Source of the DNA: Lepus europaeus
Taxonomy: Eukaryota > Chordata > Mammalia > Lagomorpha > Leporidae
Assembly: GCF_033115175.1 (NCBI RefSeq)
Contig: NC_084827.1
Coordinates: 183,015,388-183,079,387, forward strand
Direction of reading: 5' to 3'
DNA length: 64,000 nucleotides
Of this stretch, positions 47,801 to 50,875 are shown piece by piece. Each line of letters opens with the position of its first letter. Within the stretch, counting starts at the first letter, position 1. The translations under genes and the position numbers were made by a program. A model generated the notes under the pieces. The model was given only the letters and a program-made list of their open reading frames with translations, did no database searches and was not told where the DNA came from.

Positions 47801-48020
47801 GCTCAGAGCCCATCCACTAGAGGGCGCCGCAGCTCGCCGGTCCTCCGCGCCCCCCGGCGGCGGGCCCGCACCTCTGGGGGAAGAGGGCCGAGCTGTCTGG
47901 CGACGGCCGCGGGTCCCCGACGGCCGGGGGCGCGCTGGGCCTGCCCTGCGGCGGGGGCTGGGGGTCGTAGGCGGCGGCCGCCTCGTAGTCTGGGATGAAG
48001 GGGGAAAGACCACCTTCCAT
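8728..48020 (-). CDS. ANKMY1: ANKMY1: ankyrin repeat and MYND domain protein (gene span, 16 exons placed)
   Basis: The placed coding exons (minus strand) are 48020-47872, 47252-47078, 46128-45985, 39973-39501, 36222-36006, 35716-35552, 32148-31712, 29669-29498, 28122-27982, 26864-26724, 21468-21361, 19625-19494, 16023-15910, 15663-15498, 9859-9781 and 8888-8728. They total 2,974 nt, or 991 codons plus one base, and every junction keeps phase. Domain order: an acidic N-terminus (about 50-80), MORN repeats (about 80-180), a long conserved linker, ankyrin repeats (about 360-440 and 585-860), and a C6HC MYND zinc finger (945-985). MORN and ankyrin repeats mediate protein or membrane contacts, and MYND fingers bind proline-rich partners, so a scaffold role is likely. 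The precise function is not established. All introns are GT-AG except one GC-AG. Introns are loaded with minisatellites. The terminal exon is missing from this model. Confidence 0.95.
9061..9582. repeat. Minisatellite in ANKMY1 intron 15
   Basis: About 14 copies of CAGCTCTGAGAGCCCTGCAG followed by GTGGCGCTGTGCA(CACA). Unit length is 33-39 bp depending on the number of CA steps. The array lies in the intron between the KRAEL exon and the MYND exon and does not abut either splice site. Confidence 0.95.
9781..9859 (-). CDS. ANKMY1: ANKMY1 coding exon 15 (GC donor)
   Basis: Acceptor CTGTTGCAG. The exon reads [20 protein letters not shown], a basic linker between the ankyrin region and the MYND finger. 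The only donor that keeps frame with the MYND exon is AG|GCAAGT at 9,780, a good GC-type donor. The 79-nt exon joins a G from exon 14 and leaves AG for exon 16. Confidence 0.88.
9860..11279. other. ANKMY1 intron 14, unique part
   Basis: Ordinary GC-rich intronic sequence without a recognised gene, RNA or mobile element. Confidence 0.4.
11280..12300. repeat. TG-rich microsatellite/minisatellite in ANKMY1 intron 14
   Basis: About 1 kb of (TG)n interspersed with GGTGG, TATG and TCTATG. A loose 40-50 bp pattern recurs, such as GGTGTGTCTATGTGTGAGTG. Open frames of Cys/Val on plus and His/Thr on minus are composition artefacts. Confidence 0.95.
12301..12910. other. ANKMY1 intron 14, unassigned stretch
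   Basis: A locally AT-richer segment (12,420-12,620) contains two near copies of TTTTTTGGCCATCAG. It may be an old mobile-element remnant, but I cannot name it. Confidence 0.3.
12911..13228 (-). mobile_element. Solo LTR of an endogenous retrovirus, minus orientation
   Basis: Read on minus, it starts TGTGGTGGA and ends CAGCAACA. It contains two copies of a CCAAT-box unit (GGCAACAGGCTGTGATTGG), a TATATAAG box, an AATAAA signal, and the R/U5-like GGTCTGTGTGGTGACTC. The same architecture lies in opposite orientation at 16,540-16,914. Flanks GATGCC and GACGCC could be a 6-bp target duplication with one change. No internal viral genes are present. Confidence 0.85.
13545..15195 (+). mobile_element. 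L1 retrotransposon fragment (ORF2 3' part) with inverted 5' piece
   Basis: From about 13,633 on, the plus strand carries degraded L1 ORF2 sequence, including the familiar peptides [20 protein letters not shown] and [20 protein letters not shown]-like text, with frame breaks. It continues to the [12 protein letters not shown]-type C-terminal region near 15,130. About 13,545-13,632 is L1 sequence in the opposite orientation that would belong just upstream, a twin-priming signature. A CSINE interrupts the body at 13,931-14,301. On the right it runs directly into the 46-bp array beside ANKMY1 exon 14. It is non-coding now. Confidence 0.9.
13931..14301 (+). mobile_element. CSINE (lagomorph tRNA-derived SINE) inside the L1
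   Basis: Starts GGCCGGCGCCGCGGCTCAAT, carries the CSINE body (CTGTGGCCCGGGAAGGCAGT) and ends in a CT-rich stretch and A-run. It is flanked by a 16-bp duplication AGAAACCCCAGAAGTC at 13,915-13,930 and 14,302-14,317. A CGCCGGCCGTAGC(A/G)GTCATT segment near the 3' end is doubled inside the element. It is clearly younger than the L1. Confidence 0.97.
15196..15497 (-). repeat. 46-bp minisatellite starting at the ANKMY1 exon 14 donor
   Basis: About 6-7 units, each reading on minus GGGACACCAGGGCGCTGTGC, then CCGAGCAGAGAGGTGGGCGG GCCGGC. The first unit is the exon itself (GGGACGCCAGGGCGCTGTAC, CTGAGCAAGAGAG, then GTGGGCGG). Each unit therefore repeats the last ~30 nt of the exon plus its donor. The 46-bp length shifts frame from copy to copy. 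Confidence 0.93.
15498..15663 (-). CDS. ANKMY1: ANKMY1 coding exon 14
   Basis: Acceptor CTGGCCACAG; donor AGAG|GTGGGC at 15,497. It encodes [40 protein letters not shown] and [15 protein letters not shown]. This conserved helical segment follows the last ankyrin repeat. It is 166 nt, phase 0 in and phase 1 out; the leftover G joins CG of exon 15 to give Ala. Donor copies recur downstream in the adjacent array. Confidence 0.93.
15910..16023 (-). CDS. ANKMY1: ANKMY1 coding exon 13
   Basis: Acceptor CCCGCACAG; donor CAG|GTATGG. It encodes [20 protein letters not shown] and [18 protein letters not shown]: an ankyrin-type LIxHGAD helix and hairpin followed by a conserved aromatic tail. It is 114 nt, phase 0 on both sides. 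Confidence 0.94.
16473..17058. repeat. About 65-bp tandem repeat, split by a solo LTR
   Basis: Three copies of a unit containing TTGTGCACTCACGTCTAT and GAGAGGTTCCAGCCATGGCC lie at about 16,475-16,539, 16,916-16,985 and 16,986-17,055. The LTR at 16,540-16,914 separates the first copy from the other two, so the tandem probably existed before the insertion. Confidence 0.75.
16540..16914 (+). mobile_element. Solo LTR of an endogenous retrovirus, plus orientation
   Basis: Starts TGTGGTGGA and ends CAGCAACA. Three CCAAT-box units (GGCAACAGG..GTGATTGG) precede TATATAAG at 16,756-16,763; AATAAA is at 16,780-16,785, followed by GTGTGGTGACTCCGCACCTC. It belongs to the same family as 12,911-13,228 but has one more enhancer unit. 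No primer-binding site or viral gene follows. It sits in ANKMY1 intron 12, antisense to the gene. Confidence 0.88.
17059..17816. other. ANKMY1 intron 12, unique part
   Basis: GC-rich intronic sequence with no recognised gene or element. Confidence 0.4.
17817..18117 (-). mobile_element. CSINE, old copy, minus orientation
   Basis: Reads on plus as the reverse complement of a CSINE: TTATTTGTTTATTTATGAGAG, then a (GA)n run of about 55 nt, then the diagnostic GGCTCACTCCCCTAAATGCC and GGCCAGGGCTGGGC. It ends near the box-like GGCATCGTAACCACGGCACC. The 3' CT tract has expanded into a microsatellite. Confidence 0.85.
18655..19490 (-). repeat. Minisatellite in ANKMY1 intron 12, next to the exon 12 donor
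   Basis: About 20 units of 38-46 bp, on plus CTCACCAGGGCCCCCCACAC followed by ACACCCAGGCCCACCTGCCC. On minus most units contain GGGCCCTGGTGAG. The real exon 12 end is GGCCCTG|GTGAGG at 19,494/19,493, so exon end and donor recur in the array. The units nearest the exon are degenerate. Confidence 0.9.
19494..19625 (-). CDS. ANKMY1: ANKMY1 coding exon 12 (ankyrin repeat)
   Basis: Acceptor GTCTGTGTCCAG, with an interrupted, fairly weak pyrimidine tract; donor CTG|GTGAGG. It encodes [20 protein letters not shown] then [24 protein letters not shown], a typical ankyrin helix (VKELLxRGVDPN) plus a conserved Cys-containing insert. It is 132 nt, phase 0 on both sides. Repeats lie within a few tens of bases on both sides. 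Confidence 0.94.
19640..21165. repeat. Minisatellite filling ANKMY1 intron 11
   Basis: About 15-17 compound units of roughly 88-100 bp. Each contains GGCCACCACATCGCCTCCCG, AGCCCGAGCTGCGGACAGCT and a GTCCCC(G/A)GGGGCCACC block, ending in either CCCGCGCCAGGCAGCTGTCC or CCAAGCTACAGGCAGCTGTC. The CAGCTGTCCCC core occurs twice per unit, suggesting an older, shorter repeat. The array takes up almost the whole 1.7-kb intron and stops about 15 nt from the exon 12 acceptor. Confidence 0.95.
21361..21468 (-). CDS. ANKMY1: ANKMY1 coding exon 11 (ankyrin repeat)
   Basis: Acceptor GTCCCGCCCAG; donor CTG|GTGAGC. It encodes [20 protein letters not shown] and [16 protein letters not shown], one ankyrin repeat with the second half of the next ([13 protein letters not shown], then [11 protein letters not shown]). 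It is 108 nt, phase 0 on both sides. Confidence 0.95.
21650..23890. repeat. GGAT/GGGT-rich minisatellite in ANKMY1 intron 10
   Basis: 2.2 kb built from GGGTGGATGG, GGACAGATGGATGGATGATG and GGAGATGGACAGTTGGGTGG blocks arranged in compound units of about 60-110 bp. All frames are almost free of stops on both strands (up to about 900 residues of Pro/His/Thr/Ser on minus), which is a repeat artefact. The plus strand is G-rich and the minus strand C-rich throughout. Confidence 0.97.
23891..25239. other. ANKMY1 intron 10, unique part
   Basis: GC-rich intronic sequence; no gene, RNA or mobile element recognised. Confidence 0.4.
25240..26350. repeat. CA-rich minisatellite, about 57 bp unit
   Basis: Tandem units of CACATGTGTACTAACAGTGA, CACACGTGTGCACCCATCAC and ACACGCCAGCACCCA, with a shorter variant containing CACATGTGCACAATCACC. 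The array ends about 45 bp before the next, unrelated array. Confidence 0.95.
26395..26712 (-). repeat. 45-bp minisatellite immediately downstream of the ANKMY1 exon 10 donor
   Basis: Seven units of GGGGCCCCCGTCCCTCTGTC followed by TCGGGCAGGGCCGGGAAGCAGCCCC. The first unit begins about 12 nt inside intron 10. Unlike the exon 3, 8 and 14 arrays, the unit does not include exon sequence or the donor. Confidence 0.95.
26724..26864 (-). CDS. ANKMY1: ANKMY1 coding exon 10
   Basis: Acceptor GTCTGCCCACAG; donor CAG|GTCAGT. It encodes [30 protein letters not shown] and then [17 protein letters not shown], a linker followed by the TALHVAC start of an ankyrin repeat that continues in exon 11. It is 141 nt, phase 0 on both sides. 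Confidence 0.94.
26865..27981. other. ANKMY1 intron 9
   Basis: GC-rich unique intronic sequence. Open frames here have no recognisable content. Confidence 0.5.
27982..28122 (-). CDS. ANKMY1: ANKMY1 coding exon 9 (ankyrin repeat)
   Basis: Acceptor GCCTGCTCGGCAG; donor AAG|GTGTGT. It encodes [20 protein letters not shown] and [27 protein letters not shown], with the [10 protein letters not shown] ankyrin signature and a long second helix. It is 141 nt, phase 0 on both sides. Confidence 0.95.
28165..28430 (-). repeat. 38-bp minisatellite upstream of the ANKMY1 exon 9 acceptor
   Basis: Seven near-identical units of CCTGGCCCCCGGCCCACACC AGGGGCCTCGCTGCCCGG. The array ends about 40 nt before the exon 9 acceptor and takes up the 3' part of intron 8. 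Confidence 0.95.
28735..29497 (-). repeat. 54-bp minisatellite starting at the ANKMY1 exon 8 donor
   Basis: About 14 units. On minus each reads GCCAGGACGGACATCCGGCT CCCCCGGCAG, then GTAGGGGTGGGTGGGGGAGAGGGG. The first 30 nt are a copy of the last ten codons of exon 8 ([10 protein letters not shown]), and the rest is the donor and start of the intron. The 54-nt unit keeps frame, except where single-base indels occur (first in the third unit). Confidence 0.96.
29498..29669 (-). CDS. ANKMY1: ANKMY1 coding exon 8 (ankyrin repeats)
   Basis: Acceptor CTGCCCCTGCAG; donor CAG|GTAGGG. It encodes [40 protein letters not shown] and [17 protein letters not shown], two ankyrin repeats. The leading G completes a Glu codon from exon 7. 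It is 172 nt and ends in phase 0. The last 30 nt and the donor are copied many times in the following array, so alternative donors in frame are possible. Confidence 0.96.
29950..30660. repeat. CA-rich microsatellite in ANKMY1 intron 7
   Basis: (CA)n with interspersed CGTCACAC, CCCACACAC and TACCACACAC motifs, degenerating to the right. No regular unit above about 10-20 bp is obvious. Confidence 0.93.
30661..31711. other. ANKMY1 intron 7, unique part
   Basis: GC-rich intronic sequence with no recognised gene or mobile element. Confidence 0.4.
31712..32148 (-). CDS. ANKMY1: ANKMY1 coding exon 7 (variable linker)
   Basis: Acceptor GGGTTTTTCCGAAG; donor GGA|GTAAGT. It is 437 nt, encoding a Pro/Gln/Glu-rich, low-complexity linker that begins [20 protein letters not shown]. 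It then becomes conserved: [20 protein letters not shown], then [17 protein letters not shown], and a basic end ([14 protein letters not shown]). It separates the first ankyrin group from the second. The 5' half appears less conserved than the flanking exons compared with the human protein as I remember it. Confidence 0.93.
32490..33715. repeat. 21-bp minisatellite in ANKMY1 intron 6
   Basis: About 55-60 units of CCCCACCCACTGTCACACGT, with CCCCACTGTCACATAGCCCC variants. Units are 19-22 bp. Larger blocks repeat, for example the segment with CATACGCCTCCACCCC occurs near 32,965 and 33,370, about 400 bp apart. Confidence 0.96.
33825..35085 (-). mobile_element. CSINE, minus orientation, split by an internal minisatellite
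   Basis: The left part (33,825-33,935: GAGAGGCAGAGAGAGACAGC, then AACTGCCCACAACGGCCAGG GCTGG) and right part (34,975-35,075: CTGAGCCATTTCCTCCGCCT, then CAGGTAGCCAGAGTCAGGAG) are the two ends of one reverse-oriented CSINE. The array between them is built from the CSINE segment that would normally join them (CACATGGGTGGCAGGG). Confidence 0.8.
33935..34978. repeat. Minisatellite grown inside a CSINE, 30-34 bp unit
   Basis: About 32 units of GGCACATGGGTGGCAGGGCA CCCACTCCGGGCCT. Variants have TGACAGGG, TGGTAGGG or ACAAGGGTAGCAGGG. Blocks with CACCACCTGAGCCATTTCAT, the original SINE continuation, recur at about 33,960, 34,060 and 34,335, showing that larger segments were also duplicated. Confidence 0.93.
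35552..35716 (-). CDS. ANKMY1: ANKMY1 coding exon 6 (ankyrin repeat)
   Basis: Acceptor CTCTTCTTCCAG, with a good pyrimidine tract; donor CAG|GTCAGC. It encodes [40 protein letters not shown] and [15 protein letters not shown]. An ankyrin helix, [22 protein letters not shown], is followed by a conserved loop. It is 165 nt, phase 0 on both sides. Confidence 0.96.
36006..36222 (-). CDS. ANKMY1: ANKMY1 coding exon 5
   Basis: Acceptor GTGTCGCCAG; donor GCC|GTAAGC. It begins [20 protein letters not shown], continues [20 protein letters not shown] and [20 protein letters not shown], and ends [12 protein letters not shown]. The last part is the first ankyrin repeat; exon 6 carries on. The leading G completes an Arg codon from exon 4. 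It is 217 nt. Confidence 0.96.
36223..36780. other. ANKMY1 intron 4, unique part
   Basis: Unique intronic sequence with nothing recognised; it becomes AT-richer just before the array. Confidence 0.4.
36785..38490. repeat. GGAT-rich minisatellite in ANKMY1 intron 4
   Basis: 1.7 kb of GGTTACATGGACAGGTGGAT followed by GGATGGATGGATGG runs. Units are 28-56 bp because the number of GGAT steps varies. The plus strand is stop-poor (Trp/Met/Asp/Gly-rich open frames up to about 600 residues), an artefact of the repeat. Confidence 0.97.
38660..38826 (+). mobile_element. CSINE 3' portion, plus orientation
   Basis: Contains AGCTCCTGGCTCCCGGCTGC, then GCAGCCGTTTGGGGAGTGGA CCAGTGGATGGAAGCTCTGT, a CT-rich stretch and a final AATCAATCAATCGATCG/A-run. 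The 5' half is missing. Confidence 0.85.
38827..39500. other. ANKMY1 intron 4, part next to exon 4
   Basis: Unique intronic sequence with no recognised element. Confidence 0.4.
39501..39973 (-). CDS. ANKMY1: ANKMY1 coding exon 4 (last MORN repeat and conserved linker)
   Basis: Acceptor CTTCTCCTGCAG; donor TTCAG|GTGACC. It starts [20 protein letters not shown], a MORN repeat. It goes on with [30 protein letters not shown], a stretch with [20 protein letters not shown], then [20 protein letters not shown] and ends KIQKQAYKF. It is 473 nt, phase 0 in and phase 2 out (AG plus G gives Arg). This is the largest single exon and highly like the human sequence. Confidence 0.96.
39974..41630. other. 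ANKMY1 intron 3, 3' part
   Basis: Unique intronic sequence. Homopolymer runs of C (about 40,423-40,437) and G (about 40,650 and 40,839-40,851) are the only notable items. Confidence 0.4.
41631..41740 (-). mobile_element. CSINE fragment, minus orientation
   Basis: TTTTGTGGATTTATTTGAGA GG, AGACAGAGAC and then CACCCATGGTTCCCGCCCCA AATGCCCACAAAAGCTG resemble the 3' third of a reverse CSINE. It is short and diverged. Confidence 0.5.
41803..42135 (+). mobile_element. CSINE, plus orientation (first of two)
   Basis: GGGGCTGTGCCGTGGCGCAG start, body GTCCCAGCTGCTCCACTTCC, tail TGTAACTCTGCCTCTCAAAT then AAACAATTAAATC. About 85% like the neighbour by eye. Confidence 0.95.
42154..42484 (+). mobile_element. 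CSINE, plus orientation (second of two)
   Basis: Starts GGGCGAGCGCTGTGTCGCAG and ends in AAATAAATAAATAAAATC. Flanked by near-identical AAAA(G/A)TGTGCTTTTCA at about 42,137-42,152 and 42,483-42,497, consistent with a target duplication. It landed at the tail of the first SINE. Confidence 0.95.
42498..43089. other. ANKMY1 intron 3, unique stretch
   Basis: No gene or element recognised. Confidence 0.4.
43090..43375. repeat. 51-bp minisatellite in ANKMY1 intron 3
   Basis: Five to six units of GGGACAGAAGACGGGAGGGC, CGGGACAGCAGCCAGAGACA and GACTCTGTGCC. Highly uniform, so probably young or homogenised. Confidence 0.95.
43390..43590. repeat. 45-bp tandem repeat in ANKMY1 intron 3
   Basis: Four to five units of GGAACCTGCTGTGTTCAGGG, GAAAACTGGGAGACTGGGAC AGAGC. 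It lies directly beside the 51-bp array but is unrelated in sequence. Confidence 0.93.
43715..45984 (-). repeat. 26-30 bp minisatellite starting at the ANKMY1 exon 3 donor
   Basis: Roughly 75-80 units. On minus each reads GTGAGGAGGGGCGGGGCCCT GGGTGTCCAG; variants have GTGAGAGGATGGGCCCCTGG or GTGAGGGGG. Each unit therefore ends CCAG and the next begins GTGAG: a consensus 5' splice site at every unit boundary. The exon 3 end and donor (TTCCAG|GTGAGG) form the first boundary. A larger block marked by CCGCCGCTCC recurs eight times. Confidence 0.97.
45985..46128 (-). CDS. ANKMY1: ANKMY1 coding exon 3 (MORN repeats)
   Basis: Acceptor CTCTGCCCCGCAG; donor CAG|GTGAGG. It encodes [40 protein letters not shown] and YMKTRVFQ, two MORN repeats (YRGQFxxxxxHGxGTYxWPDG). 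It is 144 nt, phase 0 on both sides. Its donor is the first of dozens of consensus donors in the following array. Confidence 0.95.
46380..46690. repeat. 33-bp minisatellite in ANKMY1 intron 2
   Basis: Nine to ten units of CCCACAGCCCGCCTGCTCCG CCCCTCGGCCCCG. It lies in the middle of the intron and does not touch a splice site. Confidence 0.95.
47078..47252 (-). CDS. ANKMY1: ANKMY1 coding exon 2
   Basis: Acceptor CTCTGCCTTCCAG; donor GAG|GTAACC. It encodes an acidic stretch, [20 protein letters not shown], then [20 protein letters not shown] and [18 protein letters not shown], the first MORN repeat. It is 175 nt; the leading G completes an Arg codon from exon 1. Confidence 0.93.
47872..48020 (-). 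CDS. ANKMY1: ANKMY1 coding exon 1 (start codon)
   Basis: ATG at 48,020-48,018 in a good context (ACCATGG). It encodes [20 protein letters not shown] and a Pro-rich stretch ending DSSALFPQ, then AG|GTGCGG. It is 149 nt and the phase matches exon 2. A possible upstream acceptor (CGCTCCCAG) 20 nt before the ATG could mean a spliced 5' UTR, so a more distal start cannot be excluded. Confidence 0.85.
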
Positions 48021-49355
48021 GGTCCGAGCCTCCGAACCTGGGAGCGAGAGCGGGGCCACACGCGCGCCTCAGGTCCCCTGGCCAGGGCCCGCCCCTGCCG
48101 GGCAGAGGCGCCCCCACCGCCCAGACGCCGAGTCCGGGGTCGCCGCCCCCCTCCCGGCCCCCCGAGGCCGCGGACAGCGCAGCGCAGACCTCGCCTGTCG
48201 GTCGGACTGCAGCGACCGAGCGCGGGGTTTCCCTGGAGACAGGCCCCGCCCACGTGCGCGGCCTCCGCCAATCCGCGCGCCCGGAGGCCCGGCCCCGCCC
48301 CCTCTGTGACCTCACTGCCCCGCGACGCGGGGCCGCCCGCCTTGGCCGCCGCCGTTCCCGGGGCCGTGGGGCTGAGGCGCCGGCTGCTCCCGCCCCGCGA
48401 CCCACGGCACCGCATGATCGAGCCGGGATGTCCACGGCCGCGGTGCTAAGCCGCCAGCCCCCGGGAGACCGGGAGGGTCTCAGTGATGGGATCCGCGCTG
48501 AGGCGGGGCGAGCTAAGCCGCGGCCTGCGTGTGGGCGCCGGTCCGAGTCCCGGCTGTGGCCCGGGCCCTGACCCGCGTGGGCGCTGACCCCCGTGGCCCT
48601 CGCCCAGCGGATGGAGGACTCTGCCTCCCTCCAACTCTGCCTCTCCGATAAATAAATGTAATAAGTCTGGGTGGACTGGTAAGCGCGGCAAATCCAGAAC
48701 CGGTCCTCGGGGTGACGGCTCTCGGCTGCCCGAGGCCGCTGCGGGCGGCGTGGACGCCCAGCAAAGTGCGGCCCCGCACGGAGCACCGCGACCCGACGGA
48801 GGTCCGCCCCAGGCGGGTGCCGGGCGCCGTCAGCCGGCCTCGGAGCAAAGCGCGTGGGGACGCGGGGCCGGGGCCGCTGCGCGGACGGGGGATGGGGGAC
48901 ACGGGGGCCGCCGCGGGGACGGGGACCGGGGGTGGGGCACGGGGGCCGCCGCGGGGACGGGGGGTGGGGGACACGGGGGCCGCCGCGGGGACTCGGGGCT
49001 GGCGGGGGCCGGGGTCGAAGGGGCGGCGCTGGCGGGAGCAGGGCTGCGCGGCCACCCCGGAGCTGCGACAGTAGAGCGCCGGCGGCCGTGCCCCCCGTGA
49101 GCAGGACCCGCGCAGGGCAGAGGGTCGGACACGGGCCAGGCGGCCGCGGGGCCCGTCCAGGGCGGCGCGGAGGCCTCGGCCGGGTGCGGACGGAGCCTGC
49201 GTCTGTGCGGGGCCCCTTAGCGCACCCGGGCGCCCGGCGCCGGCGTCCCCCGAAGTCCCCGCCCACCGGCCCTCCCCGCGGCCGCGGCGCCGGCCAAGGG
49301 CACCGCGGGGGACGCGGGCGGCCAGCCTCGGGGGACGCGATCCAGCGGGTCCGCC
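48021..49355. promoter_or_regulatory. Divergent promoter region of ANKMY1 and DUSP28
   Basis: The 1.3 kb between the two ATGs is very GC- and CpG-rich. Near 48,240-48,330 there are a CCAAT box (CCGCCAATCC), GC boxes (GGCCCCGCCCCC), CACGTG and a TGACCTCA element. An X-box-like GTTTCCCTGGAGAC lies at 48,227-48,240. A short GC tandem repeat (GGGGACACGGGGGCCGCCGC) occupies about 48,890-49,000. Transcription starts are not visible from sequence alone. Confidence 0.6.
48497..48664 (+). mobile_element. Truncated CSINE inside the divergent promoter region
   Basis: CGAGCTAAGCCGCGGCCTGC, GGGCGCCGGTCCGAGTCCCG, CAGCGGATGGAGGACTCTGC and a TCTCCGATAAATAAATG tail form a shortened CSINE with internal deletion. 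Confidence 0.8.
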
Positions 49356-49730
49356 ATGCGCCCGGCGGCCGCCCCGCCGCCGCCGCCGCCCCTGGCGCGC
49401 GTGGCCCCCGCGCTCTTCCTCGGGAGCGCGCGGGCCGCGGCCGCCACGGAGCAGCTGCAGCGCGAGGGCATCTCGCTGTGCGTCAACGTCTCCCGCCAGC
49501 AGCCCGGGCCGCGCGCGCCCGGCGTGGCCGAGCTGCGCGTGCCCGTGTTCGACGACCCCGCGGAGGACCTGCTGGCGCACCTGGAGCCCACCTGCGCCGC
49601 CATGGAGGCCGCGGTGCGCGCCGGCGGCGCCTGCCTGGTCTACTGCAAGAACGGCCGCAGCCGCTCGGCCGCCGTGTGCACGGCCTACCTCATGCGGCAC
49701 CGCGGCCTCAGCCTGGAGCGCGCCTTCCAG
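49356..49730 (+). CDS. DUSP28: DUSP28 exon 1
   Basis: ATG in CCGCCATGCG. The N-terminus is Ala/Pro-rich (MRPAAAPPPPPPLARVAPAL). It is 125 codons, ending ERAFQ with donor CAG|GTGGGC. The whole phosphatase core including the P-loop is in this exon. Confidence 0.95.
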
Positions 49731-50376
49731 GTGGGCGGGGCCTAGCCGGGCGGGGCCGGCGCCCAGGTGGGCGGGGGCTGATCTCAGGGGCGGGGCCTAG
49801 CCGGGCGGGGCCGCCGCCCAGGTGGGCGGGGCTGATCCCAGGGGCGGGGCCTAGCCGGGGGGCCGGTGCCCAGGTGGGCGGGGCTTATTGCAGGGACGGG
49901 GCCGGTGCCCAGATGGGCGGGGCTGATCCCAGGGGCGGGGCCTAGCCGGGGGGCCGGTGCCCAGATGGGCGGGGCTGATCCCAGGGGCGGGGCCTAGCCT
50001 GCCGGGGCGGCCCGGTACCCGGGGGACGGGGCCTAGCCTACTGGGGCGGGCCCGGTGCCCAGGTGGGTGGGCGGGCGGGCTGGCTCCCCGCAGCCGCTGA
50101 GACCGCTTACGCGACGCGTGGGCAACCTGACTTGGTTCCTTGGCTTCTTGGCAGATGGTCAGGAGCGCCCGCCCGGTAGCAGAACCCAACCCGGGCTTCT
50201 GGTCTCAGCTTCAGAAGTACGAGCAGACCCTGCAGGCCCGGTCCTGCGCGACCGGCGAGGCTCTGGCGACGACGTCCCTACCCCCGGAGGGGGCCGCCGG
50301 CGTGCAGCCCCAAGGGTCTCCCGACCCAGCGCAGTCGCCGCAGACCCGCACGCCTCCCTCCCCACCGGCGCACTGA
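49356..50376 (+). CDS. DUSP28: DUSP28: atypical dual-specificity phosphatase (two exons)
   Basis: Exons 49,356-49,730 and 50,155-50,376 join in phase 0 to give 198 residues. The protein is a compact, catalytic-domain-only phosphatase of the cysteine-based DUSP family. The fold core is APALFLGSARAAA (16-30), CVNVSRQQPG (42-51), and the general-acid loop VPVFDDPAEDLL (62-73). The P-loop is YCKNGRSRSAA (96-106), with Cys97 and Arg103 as nucleophile and phosphate-binding Arg. The usual His before the Cys is Tyr, a known DUSP28 trait that may explain low activity. The C-terminal FWSQLQKYE motif is conserved. The Pro-rich end makes it longer than the human protein (about 176 residues from memory). 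Confidence 0.96.
49731..50085 (+). repeat. Minisatellite starting at the DUSP28 exon 1 donor
   Basis: About eight units of 40-50 bp: CCCAGGTGGGCGGGGCTGAT CCCAGGGGCGGGGCCTAGCC GGG. The exon end and donor read TTCCAG|GTGGGCGGGG, and CCCAG|GTGGGCGGGG or CCCAGATGGGCGGGG recurs in every unit, so most copies keep a GT donor and some have lost it to AT. Confidence 0.9.
50155..50376 (+). CDS. DUSP28: DUSP28 exon 2
   Basis: Acceptor TGGCTTCTTGGCAG. It encodes MVRSARPVAEPNPGFWSQLQ KYEQTL and then a divergent Pro/Ala/Gln-rich tail ending SPPAH and TGA. It is 73 codons plus stop. No AATAAA is evident within a few hundred bases. Confidence 0.93.
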   Translation: MVRSARPVAEPNPGFWSQLQKYEQTLQARSCATGEALATTSLPPEGAAGVQPQGSPDPAQSPQTRTPPSPPAH

Positions 50377-50875
50377 GCCTTCGGGCCCGGTGAAGCGACC
50401 AGGGTTGGGGTAGATCCTCGTCCGCCCCAGCAGACTTTGGCCAGGAAAACCCAAGCTGCTGGAGAGGTTCGAGGCGGACAGAAATTCCGTGCGGGGAGAT
50501 GGAAGCTGAGGGCGGGGGCCAGCCAGTGGGTGGCTTCTCCTGCGTCCCCCAGGCACACAGGGTCCCCATCCCAGAGCTGAACACTGACCCCTGCAGTGGT
50601 TGGGGCTCTGGTGTTGAGGCAGAGCCTCCTCCATGGGTAAGGGGACCCCCGGTCCAGCCTGCCCCCCAACGCCTTACCTAGCCTCCAGATTGTACCAGCA
50701 TGGTGCCCCCACCTGCCCTTACCCGGCCTCCCCCCGTGGACATCCCATGCCCTAGAGACTTCTGGAAGATCCTCTGCTGTCAACATCCAGCAGCTCAGAG
50801 AGGGGAAGAGGAAAAGGGAAATTCAGAAGTAGTTGTCTGATCACAGGCAGTGGAGACACGGGTTAACACAGATAC
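50377..50875 (+). other. DUSP28 3' UTR / intergenic
   Basis: No canonical AATAAA is seen. The 3' end of DUSP28 cannot be placed. Confidence 0.4.
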
